Source of the DNA: Colocasia esculenta
Lineage: Eukaryota; Streptophyta; Magnoliopsida; Alismatales; Araceae
NCBI GenBank assembly: GCA_014218235.1
Contig: CM024766.1
Location: 23,719,346-23,783,345 of the forward strand
DNA length: 64,000 bases
Direction: 5' to 3'
Shown: positions 33,580 through 44,906 of the stretch, piece after piece
Layout: each line of letters begins with the position of its first letter
How positions within the stretch are numbered: the first letter of the stretch is position 1
The notes under the pieces: model-generated
Told to the model about the DNA's origin: nothing
The model's database searches: none
What the model saw: the letters and a program-made list of their open reading frames with translations, nothing else
Position numbers and translations under genes: made by a program

Positions 33580-33712
33580 GTATAGATTGGCAACATGGCC
33601 CTTGCCTATATTAGGGTTCAAATCTGCTTGTACCACTATACATTTAGATCTTCTATTTTTTTGACCCTGTTGGTATAGATTGCCAACATGGCCCTTGCCT
33701 ATATTAGGGTTC
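33580..33712. repeat. 41-bp direct repeat
   Basis: GTATAGATTGGCAACATGGC followed by CCTTGCCTATATTAGGGTTCA is repeated about 92 bases later with one central change (TTGCCAAC). Confidence 0.9.
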
Positions 33713-34300
33713 AGAATTGCTATAGGGTACATATATTTGGATGAAATCTTGTGTCTGCTCATTGGAGAGCATAGAGGAAGAACGATACTAATGGAGACAA
33801 AATAGTATGAAGAACAGTTTTTTGTTGTTGAGTTTTCTTGGTCTAGTTTGTTGGACAATTGGGATCAAATGTTGGTTTTCTAGGTACTTATATTTGAGTA
33901 AGCTGGTAACTGTTTAAGGACCATCAAGTGCATTGTTGCGCCATTTGCTTGACCAGGCAAGTGTTTTTTTTATTTTTATCATTGATTCTGGGACTATCTG
34001 TGCTGCTTCGATTGAACACAACGAAAATGATTAGTCAAAAAGTAAAGCAGGGTCTTTCACATTGCAAGCTCGAAAAAAAAATGATGGAAATCAAGGTCTT
34101 TGACATCGCAGGCTGGAATTCAAGGGAAAATCCGTTGAATCAGGGGGGAAACCTTCCCATTAGCTTGGTCACTAGGAACTGAAAGGGACTCTGCGACAGC
34201 GCTCGCAGATGCTTCGAAGTGGAGTCTGGATGGCGCAAGATGGACGACGCAAGGTTGACAACGTGAGGTCGACGGTGCGATGGCGAGGTTGATGGCTAGG

Positions 34301-34341
34301 GGAGGGCGAGGGTGAGGGTGAGGGTGAGGGTGAGGGAGAGG
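34301..34341 (+). repeat. (GGGTGA)n run, potential G-quadruplex
   Basis: At least five GGG runs separated by three bases on the plus strand. Confidence 0.85.
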
Positions 34342-34982
34342 ATGCGAGGTTGCAAGGATGCGAGGGCGAGGGAAAGGGTGAGGCTGCGCGGGAGAGGGTG
34401 AGGGCGAAGCTGCGAGGACAGTGGAGTCTGCGGGAGAAGGCTTGGGGCATACCATGCTCTCCGGGAAATGGTGATGATGCGGTGCAGACATGGGAAGGTG
34501 AAAAGCCCGACACCTTTTCACCGGGAATTGAAAGGGTATGCATCACAGGGAGGAAGAAAGAGAAAGATAGTAATAAATGGGTAGGCATCGCATGGAGGAA
34601 GAGAGAGTATGATATATCAGTTTTGGTGGGATTTTGGAAGTACCTGAGGCTGCCATGTGTACTTTTAGGACTGAGTTTTATTATAGTAGTATAGATTTGG
34701 CGTCGGGTGGGGATTTAGCGCCGCGGGGAGGGGTAATTATTTTAGGAATTTAGGGGTTTTAGATTTATTATTTAAAATATATCTTAAATAAATATATTTT
34801 TATTATTAGCATTTATAATAGTAAGATATATTATAAGTTAAATATTAAATTTCTATTATTCGTATTTAAAATAGTAAGATCTTAAAAATTACATTTAAAA
34901 TATTAATTTACAAATCAAATTTACTAATATTTAATTATCTATCACATAGATATATACATATATATATACACATAGATAAATA

Positions 34983-35057
34983 ATATATATATATATATAT
35001 ATACATATATATATTTATATAGATATTGATATTATATATAGATATGTAGATATAGAT

Positions 35058-35096
<39 letters not shown>
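34983..35096. repeat. AT and GATA microsatellites
   Basis: An (AT)10 tract at 34983-35002 and (GATA)n at about 35055-35096 in an AT-rich stretch. Confidence 0.95.
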
Positions 35097-35411
35097 TACA
35101 TAGATACATAGATTATATATAAACAAATAAAGTCAAAAGGTACGCAATCTCAAAAAGACTAAACCCTCGAATCACAACTCCCGAGCTAACTTGATCGTCG
35201 GAGTGTCTACCCACCGTTTAACCATTGGATGTAAGTTTGATTAAGATCTAACGGTTGAATTCGCATCTAATCTATATCTGATCAAAATCTCATCGTTGAA
35301 TCTAGTATCAAATAGTTAGATTTAAACCTAATCTAAAATTTGATCAAGATCTGTCCATTGGAATTACTCTGGATCTAATTCCTAACTGTTAGATATAGTA
35401 TGATGAATATA

Positions 35412-35416
35412 TGATG
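35412..35416. other. target site duplication of solo LTR (left)
   Basis: TGATG, identical to 37094-37098. Confidence 0.9.
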
Positions 35417-37093
35417 TGTGACGCCTCAAATTAATGCCAAGTATGAAGCTATAAGTCTAGCATATTTGCACCAGAAAATCACTCAAAGATTTACATTGTT
35501 TCATGTCGGTACGATTTTTGGACATATGTACACTGACAAGAAAGAAAAGAAGGAATAAAAGCCAACTGGGTTCTTTTTATAAATCAAGAATTTCAATTAA
35601 TATAGATCAGAAACAAATATTTCTTCTGAAGTTTCACTTTAAGAGGCCATCATGTGATTTCTGGGTCATTTATATGTAATGTCTTTTGGTACCATCGCAG
35701 ACCTCTGTAATTTTTTATGAAATTAGAATTTATTGTTATTCTCTCAAAACTTGATATTGATATTTGTGGCATGTTCTTTAATAGAGGACATGAGGTTAAT
35801 TCTGTTAAGACCAATCTCTTTAATTAACAGGCTCAGAAAATCCAGAGAGAGTCAACACACATCCTTAAGAGAGTCGACTCTACTCTTCAGAGAGTCGACA
35901 CTATCCATCATAGAGTCGACTCTACTCTTCAAAGAGCCGACACTATCCTTTAGAGAGTTGACTCATACCTTGCAAAGAGTTGACACTGCCCTTGAGAGAG
36001 TCAACACTACCCTTTAGAGAGTCAACACTCTTCCATCAGGTTGACACACCCTGTATTCAGGTCAACCTAACCCTTGTTTCCAGTGACTCAAGTCGACACA
36101 CTCAGTGTTTCAAGTCGACACACCCTGTTAATCAGAGTTCTTTCTTGGAATAACTTTTACATGAATTATGGTATATTAAATTCTAAATTTACCTGAAATA
36201 ATTAGTAAGTTACTACCTCTTCTAAAAGTGATTTATAATATACTCATGGATCAACTCTTATTTGTTAGCTTGTCTCATACTTCTTGAAAATTCACTTGCA
36301 ATGTCTAGAACATGGGATCTCTAGACCTTTCATGGATTTACAATGCTGGAATGAGCCAAAGAGTACTGACCTGGTCCTGGGAGGAGCACCCAAAAGTACT
36401 TGTGCCCATAGGAGTGTGAATGTTCTGGTGTGGCATTGCACCTAAAGGACTTGTTAAATTCACTACACATCTGATTTCAGATAATGTACATGTGAGTACT
36501 TGATGCTCAATATCTAGTTGTTTGATACATGAAAAATTCTCACTTCCTGAGAACTTACCCTCATGAACTAGTTTTACTTGACTCTTCTTGTTTCTAATTT
36601 AATACTTTACTTGATAGTACATGCCTAACATCCTTACAATAACATTCTTGCAACACATGATTCAAAGTGTTCTATTTAAGCTTGATATATTCTCTCATTA
36701 CCATATCAATTTTCAGTATACTTATTCATCAAGTTTGTGTAACACTGTTTTAATGTCTTAATCACTTAAACCCCCCAAGCAGTGTGAATTTACCTATTGG
36801 GCAATTAGCTCATAATGTGATTACAATATTTTTCCAGGTTCTAGTCAGACCGATAAGGAAGAGGGCGGGCAAGGAACTGAGGTGTAAACAAGAAGAACCA
36901 CTTTTATACTTTTCTTTTTGTGTCTCTTATTCTATAGTTACTTGGTACCTACCAAGTAAAGAACTATAACGATGTAATATAAGACTGTTATATGTAAATA
37001 TAATATCATATTTTCCTTCTACTTGCATGTTGTTCACTTAATCGAATGACATCTGTGTGCACCCGAGTTTTCTACTGCACTCGGGGCATCACA
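35417..37093 (+). repeat. solo LTR with target duplications
   Basis: 1,677 bp from TGTGACGCCTCAAATTAATG to GGGGCATCACA, flanked by TGATG on both sides, with no interior. The block CTGGTCCTGGGAGGAGCACC (near 36380) also occurs, slightly changed, in the G3 LTR near 63837, which suggests a Tekay-like family on the plus strand. A 21-bp minisatellite lies at 35842-36030. A 38-base stretch (37099-37136) separates it from G1. Confidence 0.85.
35842..36030. repeat. 21-bp GTCGAC minisatellite in solo LTR
   Basis: About eight units like AGAGAGTCGACTCTACTCTTC. The core GTCGAC is itself palindromic. Several copies have GTCAAC or GTTGAC instead, the expected result of CpG decay. Confidence 0.9.
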
Positions 37094-37098
37094 TGATG
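37094..37098. other. target site duplication of solo LTR (right)
   Basis: TGATG, matches 35412-35416. Confidence 0.9.
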
Positions 37099-37136
37099 GT
37101 TGTTTTTACTCCCAATCTATATTTGGTCAAGATCAA

Positions 37137-39946
37137 TGTAATGACCCTCCTTATACCAGTACGATTATACCAATCCACGCCGGTATAGAAAACACCTTTA
37201 CAGTAGGACATTTACCCAACACTAACACTGGATTGAGATATACACAAATATTACAAGACATTACAGCGGAAATAAATGAACTAATCTTATTCCATCATCA
37301 ACATTTTATCCATAGTCCATATAGCATTAAAAGAAGTACAAAGTCCGCAATAATACAACTTCCAAAATGAATTGCATTGTCCATCCTTAGTTACACAATT
37401 TCAAATTACATACTATGAAATGAAGATACAACGTAGAGATCTCCACAAAATAGCTACTCCTCGTGCTCGGAGTCACTCCTAGCTATATCCTCCTCGGATG
37501 TGGAGACACCTGTTACACCTGTACGTCGAAGCAAGAATGAGTCTAAATAGACCCAGCAAGCAATCCATGCACATAACCATACACATATCACTTACACCTG
37601 CTAGTTTTCTAAACAATTAAGAATAAACATGGTACATGCTTTACATTGCATTAACAATTAAGTATAAAAACCTATAACATGCTTTTTACGCTCTTTATTC
37701 ATCATGCTTTTAAGAAGTAATTCTCATTCAAACCATTTTGCAGCTATACATAATTTAAGCATGGAATTGTACATAAAGTAAACCACATACCTAGCATGGA
37801 TTCTATTCATTTTCTCATGTATTTAACACAATTAAACAAACATTTTGCTTGCTGTTTTGACATAAATTTATCACATTCACATGGAATTACACTATTTCAC
37901 ATGATAGCATATATACTTAATAGTTTCACATGTTCATCTTTCACATTGCACAATTCACATGATCATATTCACATTTTACACTTAGTTGTCATGACACATA
38001 GTCCAAACCATTACTAGAAGGCCACACATACACTTGCACTTATCCATCACCTAGGCAACACAATGATAGATCTTGGTTAACTGCACAGAACCGAGAGAAG
38101 CACTCTCCACCCTAACCAGTGGTACTTGTCCACCTCCAGGATTTCATCCTAATTGCCCATAGGATATCACACACATTGAACCTTCCCGTAGGGACTTTAC
38201 TACGGTACGGTTTCACAGCCCTCTATGATAGCAGTGTCACTAATGGCACATTTTTACACAATTCACATCATTTATACATTGTTCATGTACTATTTAACCC
38301 AAATATATTCACTTTTATACATTCACATTTGCTTCAGTTTTCACAACATGATGCTATTGTTCACAGTACTAAATAACTCATATCACAGACCTATACATGT
38401 AGCTAACCAATTAATCGTACAAGATTAAACTTAACATGTTCACATGGCAAAATTTCCATTGATAAATTAGTAACAGTACCTACTGTTATCAAGATAGGAC
38501 GAAATTTTTATTTCAGATTCTAAATAATAAACATATCGCATGTTCAATTTTCCATATTTTTTGGATTTGTATACTAATTATGACAATTAAAACCATTTCA
38601 GGCCTATTTATCAACAAATTCATTTATGCATGGTACACAGTAGGACAGTCATGCCTAACAGTTTTAAAACCTGCCAACAGTCCTTATAAGCACATTAAAA
38701 TTTTACAAAACCCAGATATGCAATAACACTAATTATTCAGGAATTATTAGGATCAAATCATGCTCACAGCCCATTTACAGAGATTCTATTAAATGAAACA
38801 ATTTACAAAAATGTATCACATTCTCTTGACATGACCTGACGACTGTACCTGACCCAACAAAATTTTCACAGCATATACAATACTCAGAAATCCAGAAAAT
38901 GCCTCACAGAGATCAAACATCCATTCTATAGAAATCTAAAGAACTTGGAGGCACAATAGTTGCCGCCAATAGGAATTAATGGCACAAGGTGTTGCCGCCT
39001 ACCAAGGATCCTAACGACACAAGATGTTGCCGTTAAGTACCTATCTGCAAAAGTGCAGACTGAACGCACAAACAAAGGTGAATGGGGGTTCCAGGACACG
39101 AGATAAATTCTGTAAAAATACCTGGGACTTACTAGACATGGGTATGGGTGATGTCCAAGGGTTACTTGCCTCAAAGAAATTGAAGAACGGATTTTATTAG
39201 CCGATGATGCCCTCCTCAGCCAAGCCAGGAAGGCGCCCAAATCTCCTCCCGATCCAGTTCTGTGGTCGATGTAGCTTGCACACCGGAGTCAGGGAAGCCT
39301 CTCCAAGGTTCAAAGCCTCTCCCAGTCGATGTAGATCGCCGGGAAACACACTACCACGCCAGATCAAGCCCTCCAAAGTCGAAGTTTTCGCACAATATTT
39401 CTAGGGTTTTGACAATAGCCAAAAGAACCTAATCCGCCCTAATTTGGTGTTTTTATACGCTAGGGGAGTCGGGATACGCGTTTAGGTAGGAATCCTACCA
39501 TTGGAAGACGGTTTCCAAAACAAGGACCGGAGGAAACACAGCCGTTTCCAGATCTAAAATCGCACAATTATGGGGAAATAGACGTCCACATCCTTGGCCG
39601 TCTACTGAGAGTTGGCATCCATCAATCTGGACGTTGACATCCCCATGCACGTCCATGCATGTTGACGTAAACATGCACTTCGGCCTGAACATAGAAAATC
39701 TCAAATTACCTATTCTACATATATATATATATACATACAATGTAAATAAATTATTATGCAGATAGATAAGCAAGAATAAGCAAATATATACACATGTATA
39801 GAAATAAATATATATATATACATATGTACAACATCATGTCAATAAAATATGTACAAGGATAACATATACATAACCATATACACCAAGCAACTAAACATCA
39901 CATGACCAAATATCTAAATAAGAGGGCAAAATTTGAGGGCCTTACA
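37137..39946 (-). repeat. 3' LTR of G1
   Basis: TGTAATGACCCTCC to GGGCCTTACA, 2,810 bp. About a dozen differences from the 5' LTR are visible in the first 140 bases, so the pair is old. It includes repeated TTGCCGCC blocks near 38960-39030 and an (AT)n near 39718. No gene. Confidence 0.95.
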
Positions 39947-39959
39947 CCCTCTCCCCCTT
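39947..39959 (-). other. polypurine tract of G1
   Basis: Minus strand AAGGGGGAGAGGG directly before the 3' LTR. Confidence 0.9.
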
Positions 39960-39992
39960 AAAGAAAATTCCGTCCTCGAAGTTAGAACGACA

Positions 39993-42900
39993 CTACTCAA
40001 ATAATTGGGGATACTTCTTCATCATAGCATCCTCAAGCTCCCAAGTAGCCTCCTCTCTCGAGAAGTTCCGCCATAGCACCTTTATAGATGCAATGCTCTT
40101 GTTCCGGAGATGCTGAACCTTCTGGTCAAGAATAGTTACTCGTTGCTCAACGGAGATCTGGCTCATGACTAATCACAAGAGACGGATCATGCACATACCT
40201 CCTGAGCATACATACGTGGAAAACGGGGTGCACACTCGCTAGCGCTGGGGGTAAAGGTATCTCATATGCCACGCTTCCCATCCGTCTAAGAATCTCAAAC
40301 AAGCCAATAAATCTAGGACTTAATTTGCTATGCCTGTCAAATCTGACAACACCTCGAGTAGGTGAAACCTTCAGAAATACATGCTCGCCCACATCGAACT
40401 CCAAATCCTTTCTCCTGTTGTGGGCGTAACTTTTCTGCCTATCTTGCGTCACAACAAGCCTCTTCCTGATAAGTTGGATCTTATCCGAAGTCTCCTGCAC
40501 TAACTCCGGACCAATCAACTGCCAATCACCGGTCTCCTCCCAACATAAAGGAGATCTACAAGGCCGCCCATAAAGCGCCTCAAATGGAGCCATACCAATA
40601 CTTGCATGAAAACTGTTGTTGTATGCAAACACCACAAGAGGTAAATGACGCTCCCAATCACCCTTCCAATCCAGCACACACGCTCTCAACATATCCTCGA
40701 GCGTCTGGATAGTCCTCTGGGACTGTCCATCTGTCTGGGGATGGAACGCCTAACTACGCTTCAATTCGGAACCTAAAGCATCCTTAAGACTCTTCCACAT
40801 CCTCAAAGTAAACCTCGGATCTCGATCCGAAATGATCGACTTCAACACACCATGCAACCTAACAATGCTACTAACATGCAATCTAGCCAAACTCTCAACT
40901 GACTGCTTCTTCTTCATAGGCAAGAAATGCGCAGTCTTAGAGAATCTATCAACAACTACCCAAATCGAGTCATTGCCCTTCACTGATCTGGCCAAACCTG
41001 ATACGAAATATATAGTGATAGCCTCCCACTTCCATACTGGAATCTCCATCTTTTGCATCAGACCAGATGGTCGCTGAAGCTCGGCCTTCACTTACTGGCA
41101 TACTAAACACCTGGATACAAAATCTGCCACATCCTTCTTCATGCCAGACCACCAAAAAGATCTCTTTAAATCCTGGTACATCTTAGTGTTACCCGGATGA
41201 ATAGAAAATCTCGACCTATGAGCTTCTGCAAGGACATGCTCACGGACATCCACAATATCAGGAACGCAAACACGGTGATGAAATATAATCACACAGTCCT
41301 CATCACAAGCAATTCCCGCCTTGCCTACTAACTCATGAAGCCTAGGATCAGCCTTCTGCTACTCAATCACCTCATCAAGCACAGTAGACCGAATAGACAA
41401 CTGAGCTGCAAATGCCTCACATAACTGTGGCTCTAACTCTGTCATCGCACAAGCAGCATCCTTCAACATCTTCCAATCCTACAGGAGTAATGACATCTTC
41501 CTGCTAAGAGCATCCGCTACAACATTTGCCTTCCCTGGATGATACTGAAGATCAAAGTCGTCATCCTTAAGGAACTCAATCCATCTCCTCTGCCGCAGGT
41601 TTAATTCCTTTTGTGAGAAGAGATACCTCAAGCTCTTGTGGTCAGTAAACACCTCAAATCTGACACCATAAAGATAGTGCCTCCAATTCTTCAGTGCATG
41701 AACCACTGCCGCAAGCTCCAAATTATGAGTCGGATAGTTATGCTCATGCTCCTTCAATTGGTGAAAATCATACGCCACTACCCTTCCCTGCTGCATTAAC
41801 ACACAACCTAAACCAATCCGAGATGCATCCGAGTAAATGGCAAAACCCTCTACAACACTCGACAAAATCAACACCGGTGCAGAAGTGAGCTTAGCCTTCA
41901 ATAATTGAAAGCTACCCTCACACTCCTTAGACCAAACAAACTTCACACCCTTCCTAGTTAGCTTAGTCAAGGGTGAGGTGATAGATGCAAATCCCTCAAT
42001 AAATCGTCGATAATAACTCGCTAAACCGATGAAACTCCGAATCTCTAATGGAGTCCTGGGGATCTCCCAATCTAATACGGCTTGAACCTTCGCTGGATCA
42101 ACTGCTACACCAGCAACAGAGATAACATGCCCATGGAAATGAACCTCACGCATCCAAAAATTGCACTTGCTGAATTTTGCATACAGCTTGTGCTCTCGGA
42201 GAACTTCTAGCACTACCCTCAAATGATCATGGTGTGTAGCCTCATCTGGAGAGTAGACCAACACATCATCAATAAATACTACTACAAAGCTATCTAAATA
42301 AGGCCTGAACACCCTTTTCATGAGTTCCATGAATGCTGCAGGGGCGTTGGTTAGACCAAAAGGAAGAAGTAAAAACTCATAATGTCCATAACGAGTCCTA
42401 AAGGCCGTCTTGGACACATCTTCACTCTTAATCCTTAAGTGATGATAGCCAGACTGCAAATCAATCTTGGAAAATATAGATGCACTCTGCAGCTTGTCAA
42501 ATTGATCATCGGTCTACGGTAAGGGATACCTGTTCTTCACAGTCACCTGGTTGAGCTTTCTATAATCAATGCACAACCTAAGTGAACTATCCTTCTTCTT
42601 TACAAATAACACAGGTGCGCCCCAAGGGGATACACTAGGGCAAATAAATCCCTTATCTAGAAAATTTGGCAATTGCTTCCTCAGCTCTGCTAACTCCGCA
42701 GGTGCCATCCGATATGGGGCCTTTGAGATAGGAGAGGTTCCTGGAAGCAACTCTATAGTAAATTATATCTCTCTAGCTGGTGGCAATCCAGATAGATCAT
42801 CGGGAAAAACATCTGGATACTACTGCACTACATCAATCTCCTCAAGGGTAGGTGACTGATCAGCCTTCAGTACTAATACCACGCTAGCAAGGAAAGCGTC

Positions 42901-43330
42901 ACAACCCTTGATCACCATCTTCATCGCCTTCATGGCGGAGATGACAAACCTTCCCACTAAGTTCCTTGGTAATGGATGCAAAAACTCATCCTCACCAGGA
43001 ATACGGAAAATGATCCTCTTCCCACGACAATCTACTAAAGCATAATGCTCATCTAGCCAATCCATACCAAGAATTGGATCATAGTCCTTCATCTTTAGCA
43101 AAAAGAAGCATCCATCTAGGACTCAATCCTCAATGCACACAGGTAACGACAGAATACACTTCCTAGAAGATACTGTTCCTGTAGGTCTGTGAACAGACAA
43201 ATGGACCTCTAACTCCTCAGCCTCTAATCCTGACTCTACAGCTAACTTCCTAGCAAAACGCTCGGAAATGAATGAGTGAGTGGCACCCATGTCAAACAAA
43301 ACCCGAGCATGCACACACATGAAAAGAACG
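39993..43330 (-). pseudogene. pol: gypsy pol polyprotein of G1 with chromodomain, broken
   Basis: Protease has LFDMGATHSFIS. RT has APYRMAPAEL, WGAPVLFVKKKD, YRKLNQVT, SGYHHLRI and an intact VVFIDDVLVY; a stop after RYPLP (42514-42516) splits it. RNase H has YSDASRIGLG and VVADALSRK. Integrase has HxxH..CxxC (HRSRFSIHPG; CLVC), SDRDPRFT and NNSFHASIG. Two of its three catalytic positions are changed: Asp to Tyr at 41008-41010 and Glu to Gln at 40717-40719. The chromodomain (VLWRNFSREEATWELED) ends with stop 39993-39995. Relative to G1', about 20-30 bases are lost near 40150, shifting the frame between integrase and chromodomain. Confidence 0.93.
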
Positions 43331-44148
43331 GTACCTTAGGTGACGTGCTCCGCCTGCTCAGCATCCTCTTGCGCTAGGGAAAACACTCGAGCTTGGGCTC
43401 GAGGCCTTCCTGGTCTTCCTGTAGCTGGTGCTGGTGCTGCTGCTGATGCTGGGGATGGCGCTCCACGCTGGACTCCCTGCTGAAGCCTGGGATAGTCCCA
43501 GATCTGGTGCTCACTGCTCCTGCACTTGAGGCACTTCCTTGCTAACTTCTAGCACTCCGTACCACCGTGTGTCCTTCCACAGTGAGGACACTCCTTCTTG
43601 CCACTGGGCCTGATTCCGGGGACCGCGGTGCAATCGCCTACTGACTGCTCGCTTCCACGGGATGCTGCGGTGACTGGTACGCCGCCTTCTTTCTATCCTG
43701 CCGCTGGAATGGAGGCGCAGATCTCTTCTACGATGCTTTCTTCTCTTCAAAATACTTCTCCATCTCTCTCTCTTGCCTACATGCAGCGCTAAGAGCCTCG
43801 TCCAGGGTACGATGGTCGAATGCCACGATCCTCGATCTCAGTGATGGCTTAAGGCTCATCACAAATTTCTTCGCCTTCGTGCGCTTATCAGCCACTATGT
43901 GAGGTGCATATTTTGATAACTCAGCAAACCTGGCCTCGTACTAAAGTACGGTCATGGAGCCCTGGGTAAGAGTGAGGAACTCCTGCTCCATCTTGTCCTA
44001 AATATGCTCCGGGATAAACTTGGCCCGGAAGAGCCTCACAAACTCATCCCATGCCACCTCAACAACACCGTCCTCAAACCGGGAATGCAGAAAGGAAGCC
44101 CACCACACATCGGCTCTCTCCTGCAACAAACCAGCCATAAGGACCAAT

Positions 44149-44200
44149 CTAGATGAATCTAAACTTAATACAAATACATGCATCTAAATAAATTAATTAC
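44149..44200 (-). other. intron-like interruption 2 in G1 gag
   Basis: 52 bases, GTAATTAATT to ATCTAG. Removal joins TTCAG to ATTGG and reads CFR then LVLMAGLLQ with no stop. Retained, it gives TAA at once. It is short for a plant intron. Confidence 0.45.
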
Positions 44201-44403
44201 CTGAAGCATGTAGTAGGCTTAGGCTCAGGCTCACACCTAATCGCTCGAAAGATCTTTTCGATCTCCCTCATCCAGCTCTCCGCTAGCAATGGCTGACTCT
44301 CCCCCTTAAAAGAGGGTGGAGCCATCCTCTTGAATCGCTCCACGATGGAAGGACCACCATGGCCATGCTCCTGGGGAACTGGAGCTGGAGCCTGAGCCTG
44401 AGC

Positions 44404-44508
44404 CTACTACAACAAGCAATATTACATCATAAGCAACATGACAACATAATGGCAACATAGCAATCATATATTTAATAAAACAGACTACTTCTATCTAACA
44501 TTTCTAAC
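44404..44508 (-). other. intron-like interruption 1 in G1 gag
   Basis: 105 AT-rich bases from GTTAGAAATG to TTGTAGTAG between CAG and GCT. Removal joins LEAQ and AQAQAP in phase 0; retained, it contains stops. Confidence 0.6.
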
Positions 44509-44890
44509 CTGAGCCTCCAGCTGAGCCTGGAGTGCCACCTGGGTATGCGCCTGTGTCTGCATAGCTTGCACCAGGCCTTGCATGAACACTCCAAAATCTA
44601 CAGGCGGTGGTAGAGGAAGTACAGTATGACCCTGGGGTGCTAGGGCCTGTTGCTCACCCTGTCCTCACGCCTCGGCTCATCCTCTCTAGCATGGGCACCA
44701 CACCTGCCACGAGAAGCCATATCCTGTAAAACCAATTTAATCACAGTTAGAAACAAAGTTATTTAGCCCTAACCATGTTCTTAACTATCTTTCATTCATT
44801 ATTAATCATTTCTACACATGTGGACAATTCTATAAATACTTAGCATATTATGAAGATGATGGTATATTCATGTACAATCTCAACCTGTTT

Positions 44891-44901
44891 CTCTGATACC
44901 A
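44891..44901 (-). other. primer binding site of G1
   Basis: Minus strand TGGTATCAGAG, five bases from the 5' LTR. Confidence 0.93.
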
Positions 44902-44906
44902 ATCTC

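Larger units (their letters stand above)
32414..35411. other. no assignable element; possible host sequence
   Basis: No transposon protein, LTR terminus or convincing gene is seen on either strand. It holds an AAAAC microsatellite, a 41-bp direct repeat near 33.6 kb, a GC-rich GGGTGA run, an AT-rich 34740-35120 with AT and GATA tracts, and a candidate 51-base exon at 33019-33069. A short direct repeat (ATTAGTTTTCTTATCTATGT, near 32586 and 32638) is also present. The frame at 34120-34588 is a compositional product of the GGGTGA run. Confidence 0.5.
43331..44720 (-). pseudogene. gag: gag of G1, broken, with two intron-like interruptions
   Basis: Starts at ATG 44720 (MASRGRCGAH), shifts frame near 44665, then reads a Gln/Ala-rich N-terminus, the gag core (ERFKRMAPPFKGE; SWMREIEKIF; LLQERADVWWASFLHSRFEDGVVEVAWDEF; KYAPHIVADKRTKA) and a zinc knuckle CLKCRSSEHQIWDYP whose last Cys is Tyr. 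Two AT-rich GT-AG interruptions (44404-44508 and 44149-44200) rejoin the reading in frame when removed. Stops follow at 43998-44000 and elsewhere. G3 gag also ends its knuckle with Tyr. Confidence 0.8.

Noticed and set aside
34301..34341. Interstitial telomere repeat
   Set aside because: The unit is GGGTGA, not the plant TTTAGGG.
34120..34588. Pro/Ser-rich protein on the minus strand
   Set aside because: It is the translation of the GGGTGA run and its surroundings.
34935..35126. Tyr/Ile-rich small protein
   Set aside because: Translation of AT and GATA microsatellites.
37132..37136. Target duplication of G1 (ATCAA)
   Set aside because: No partner copy is found because the other end of the tandem is lost at the S4 boundary.
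43511..43750. Arg-rich frame on the minus strand
   Set aside because: It is a shifted-frame shadow of G1 gag, whose zinc knuckle reads in another frame.
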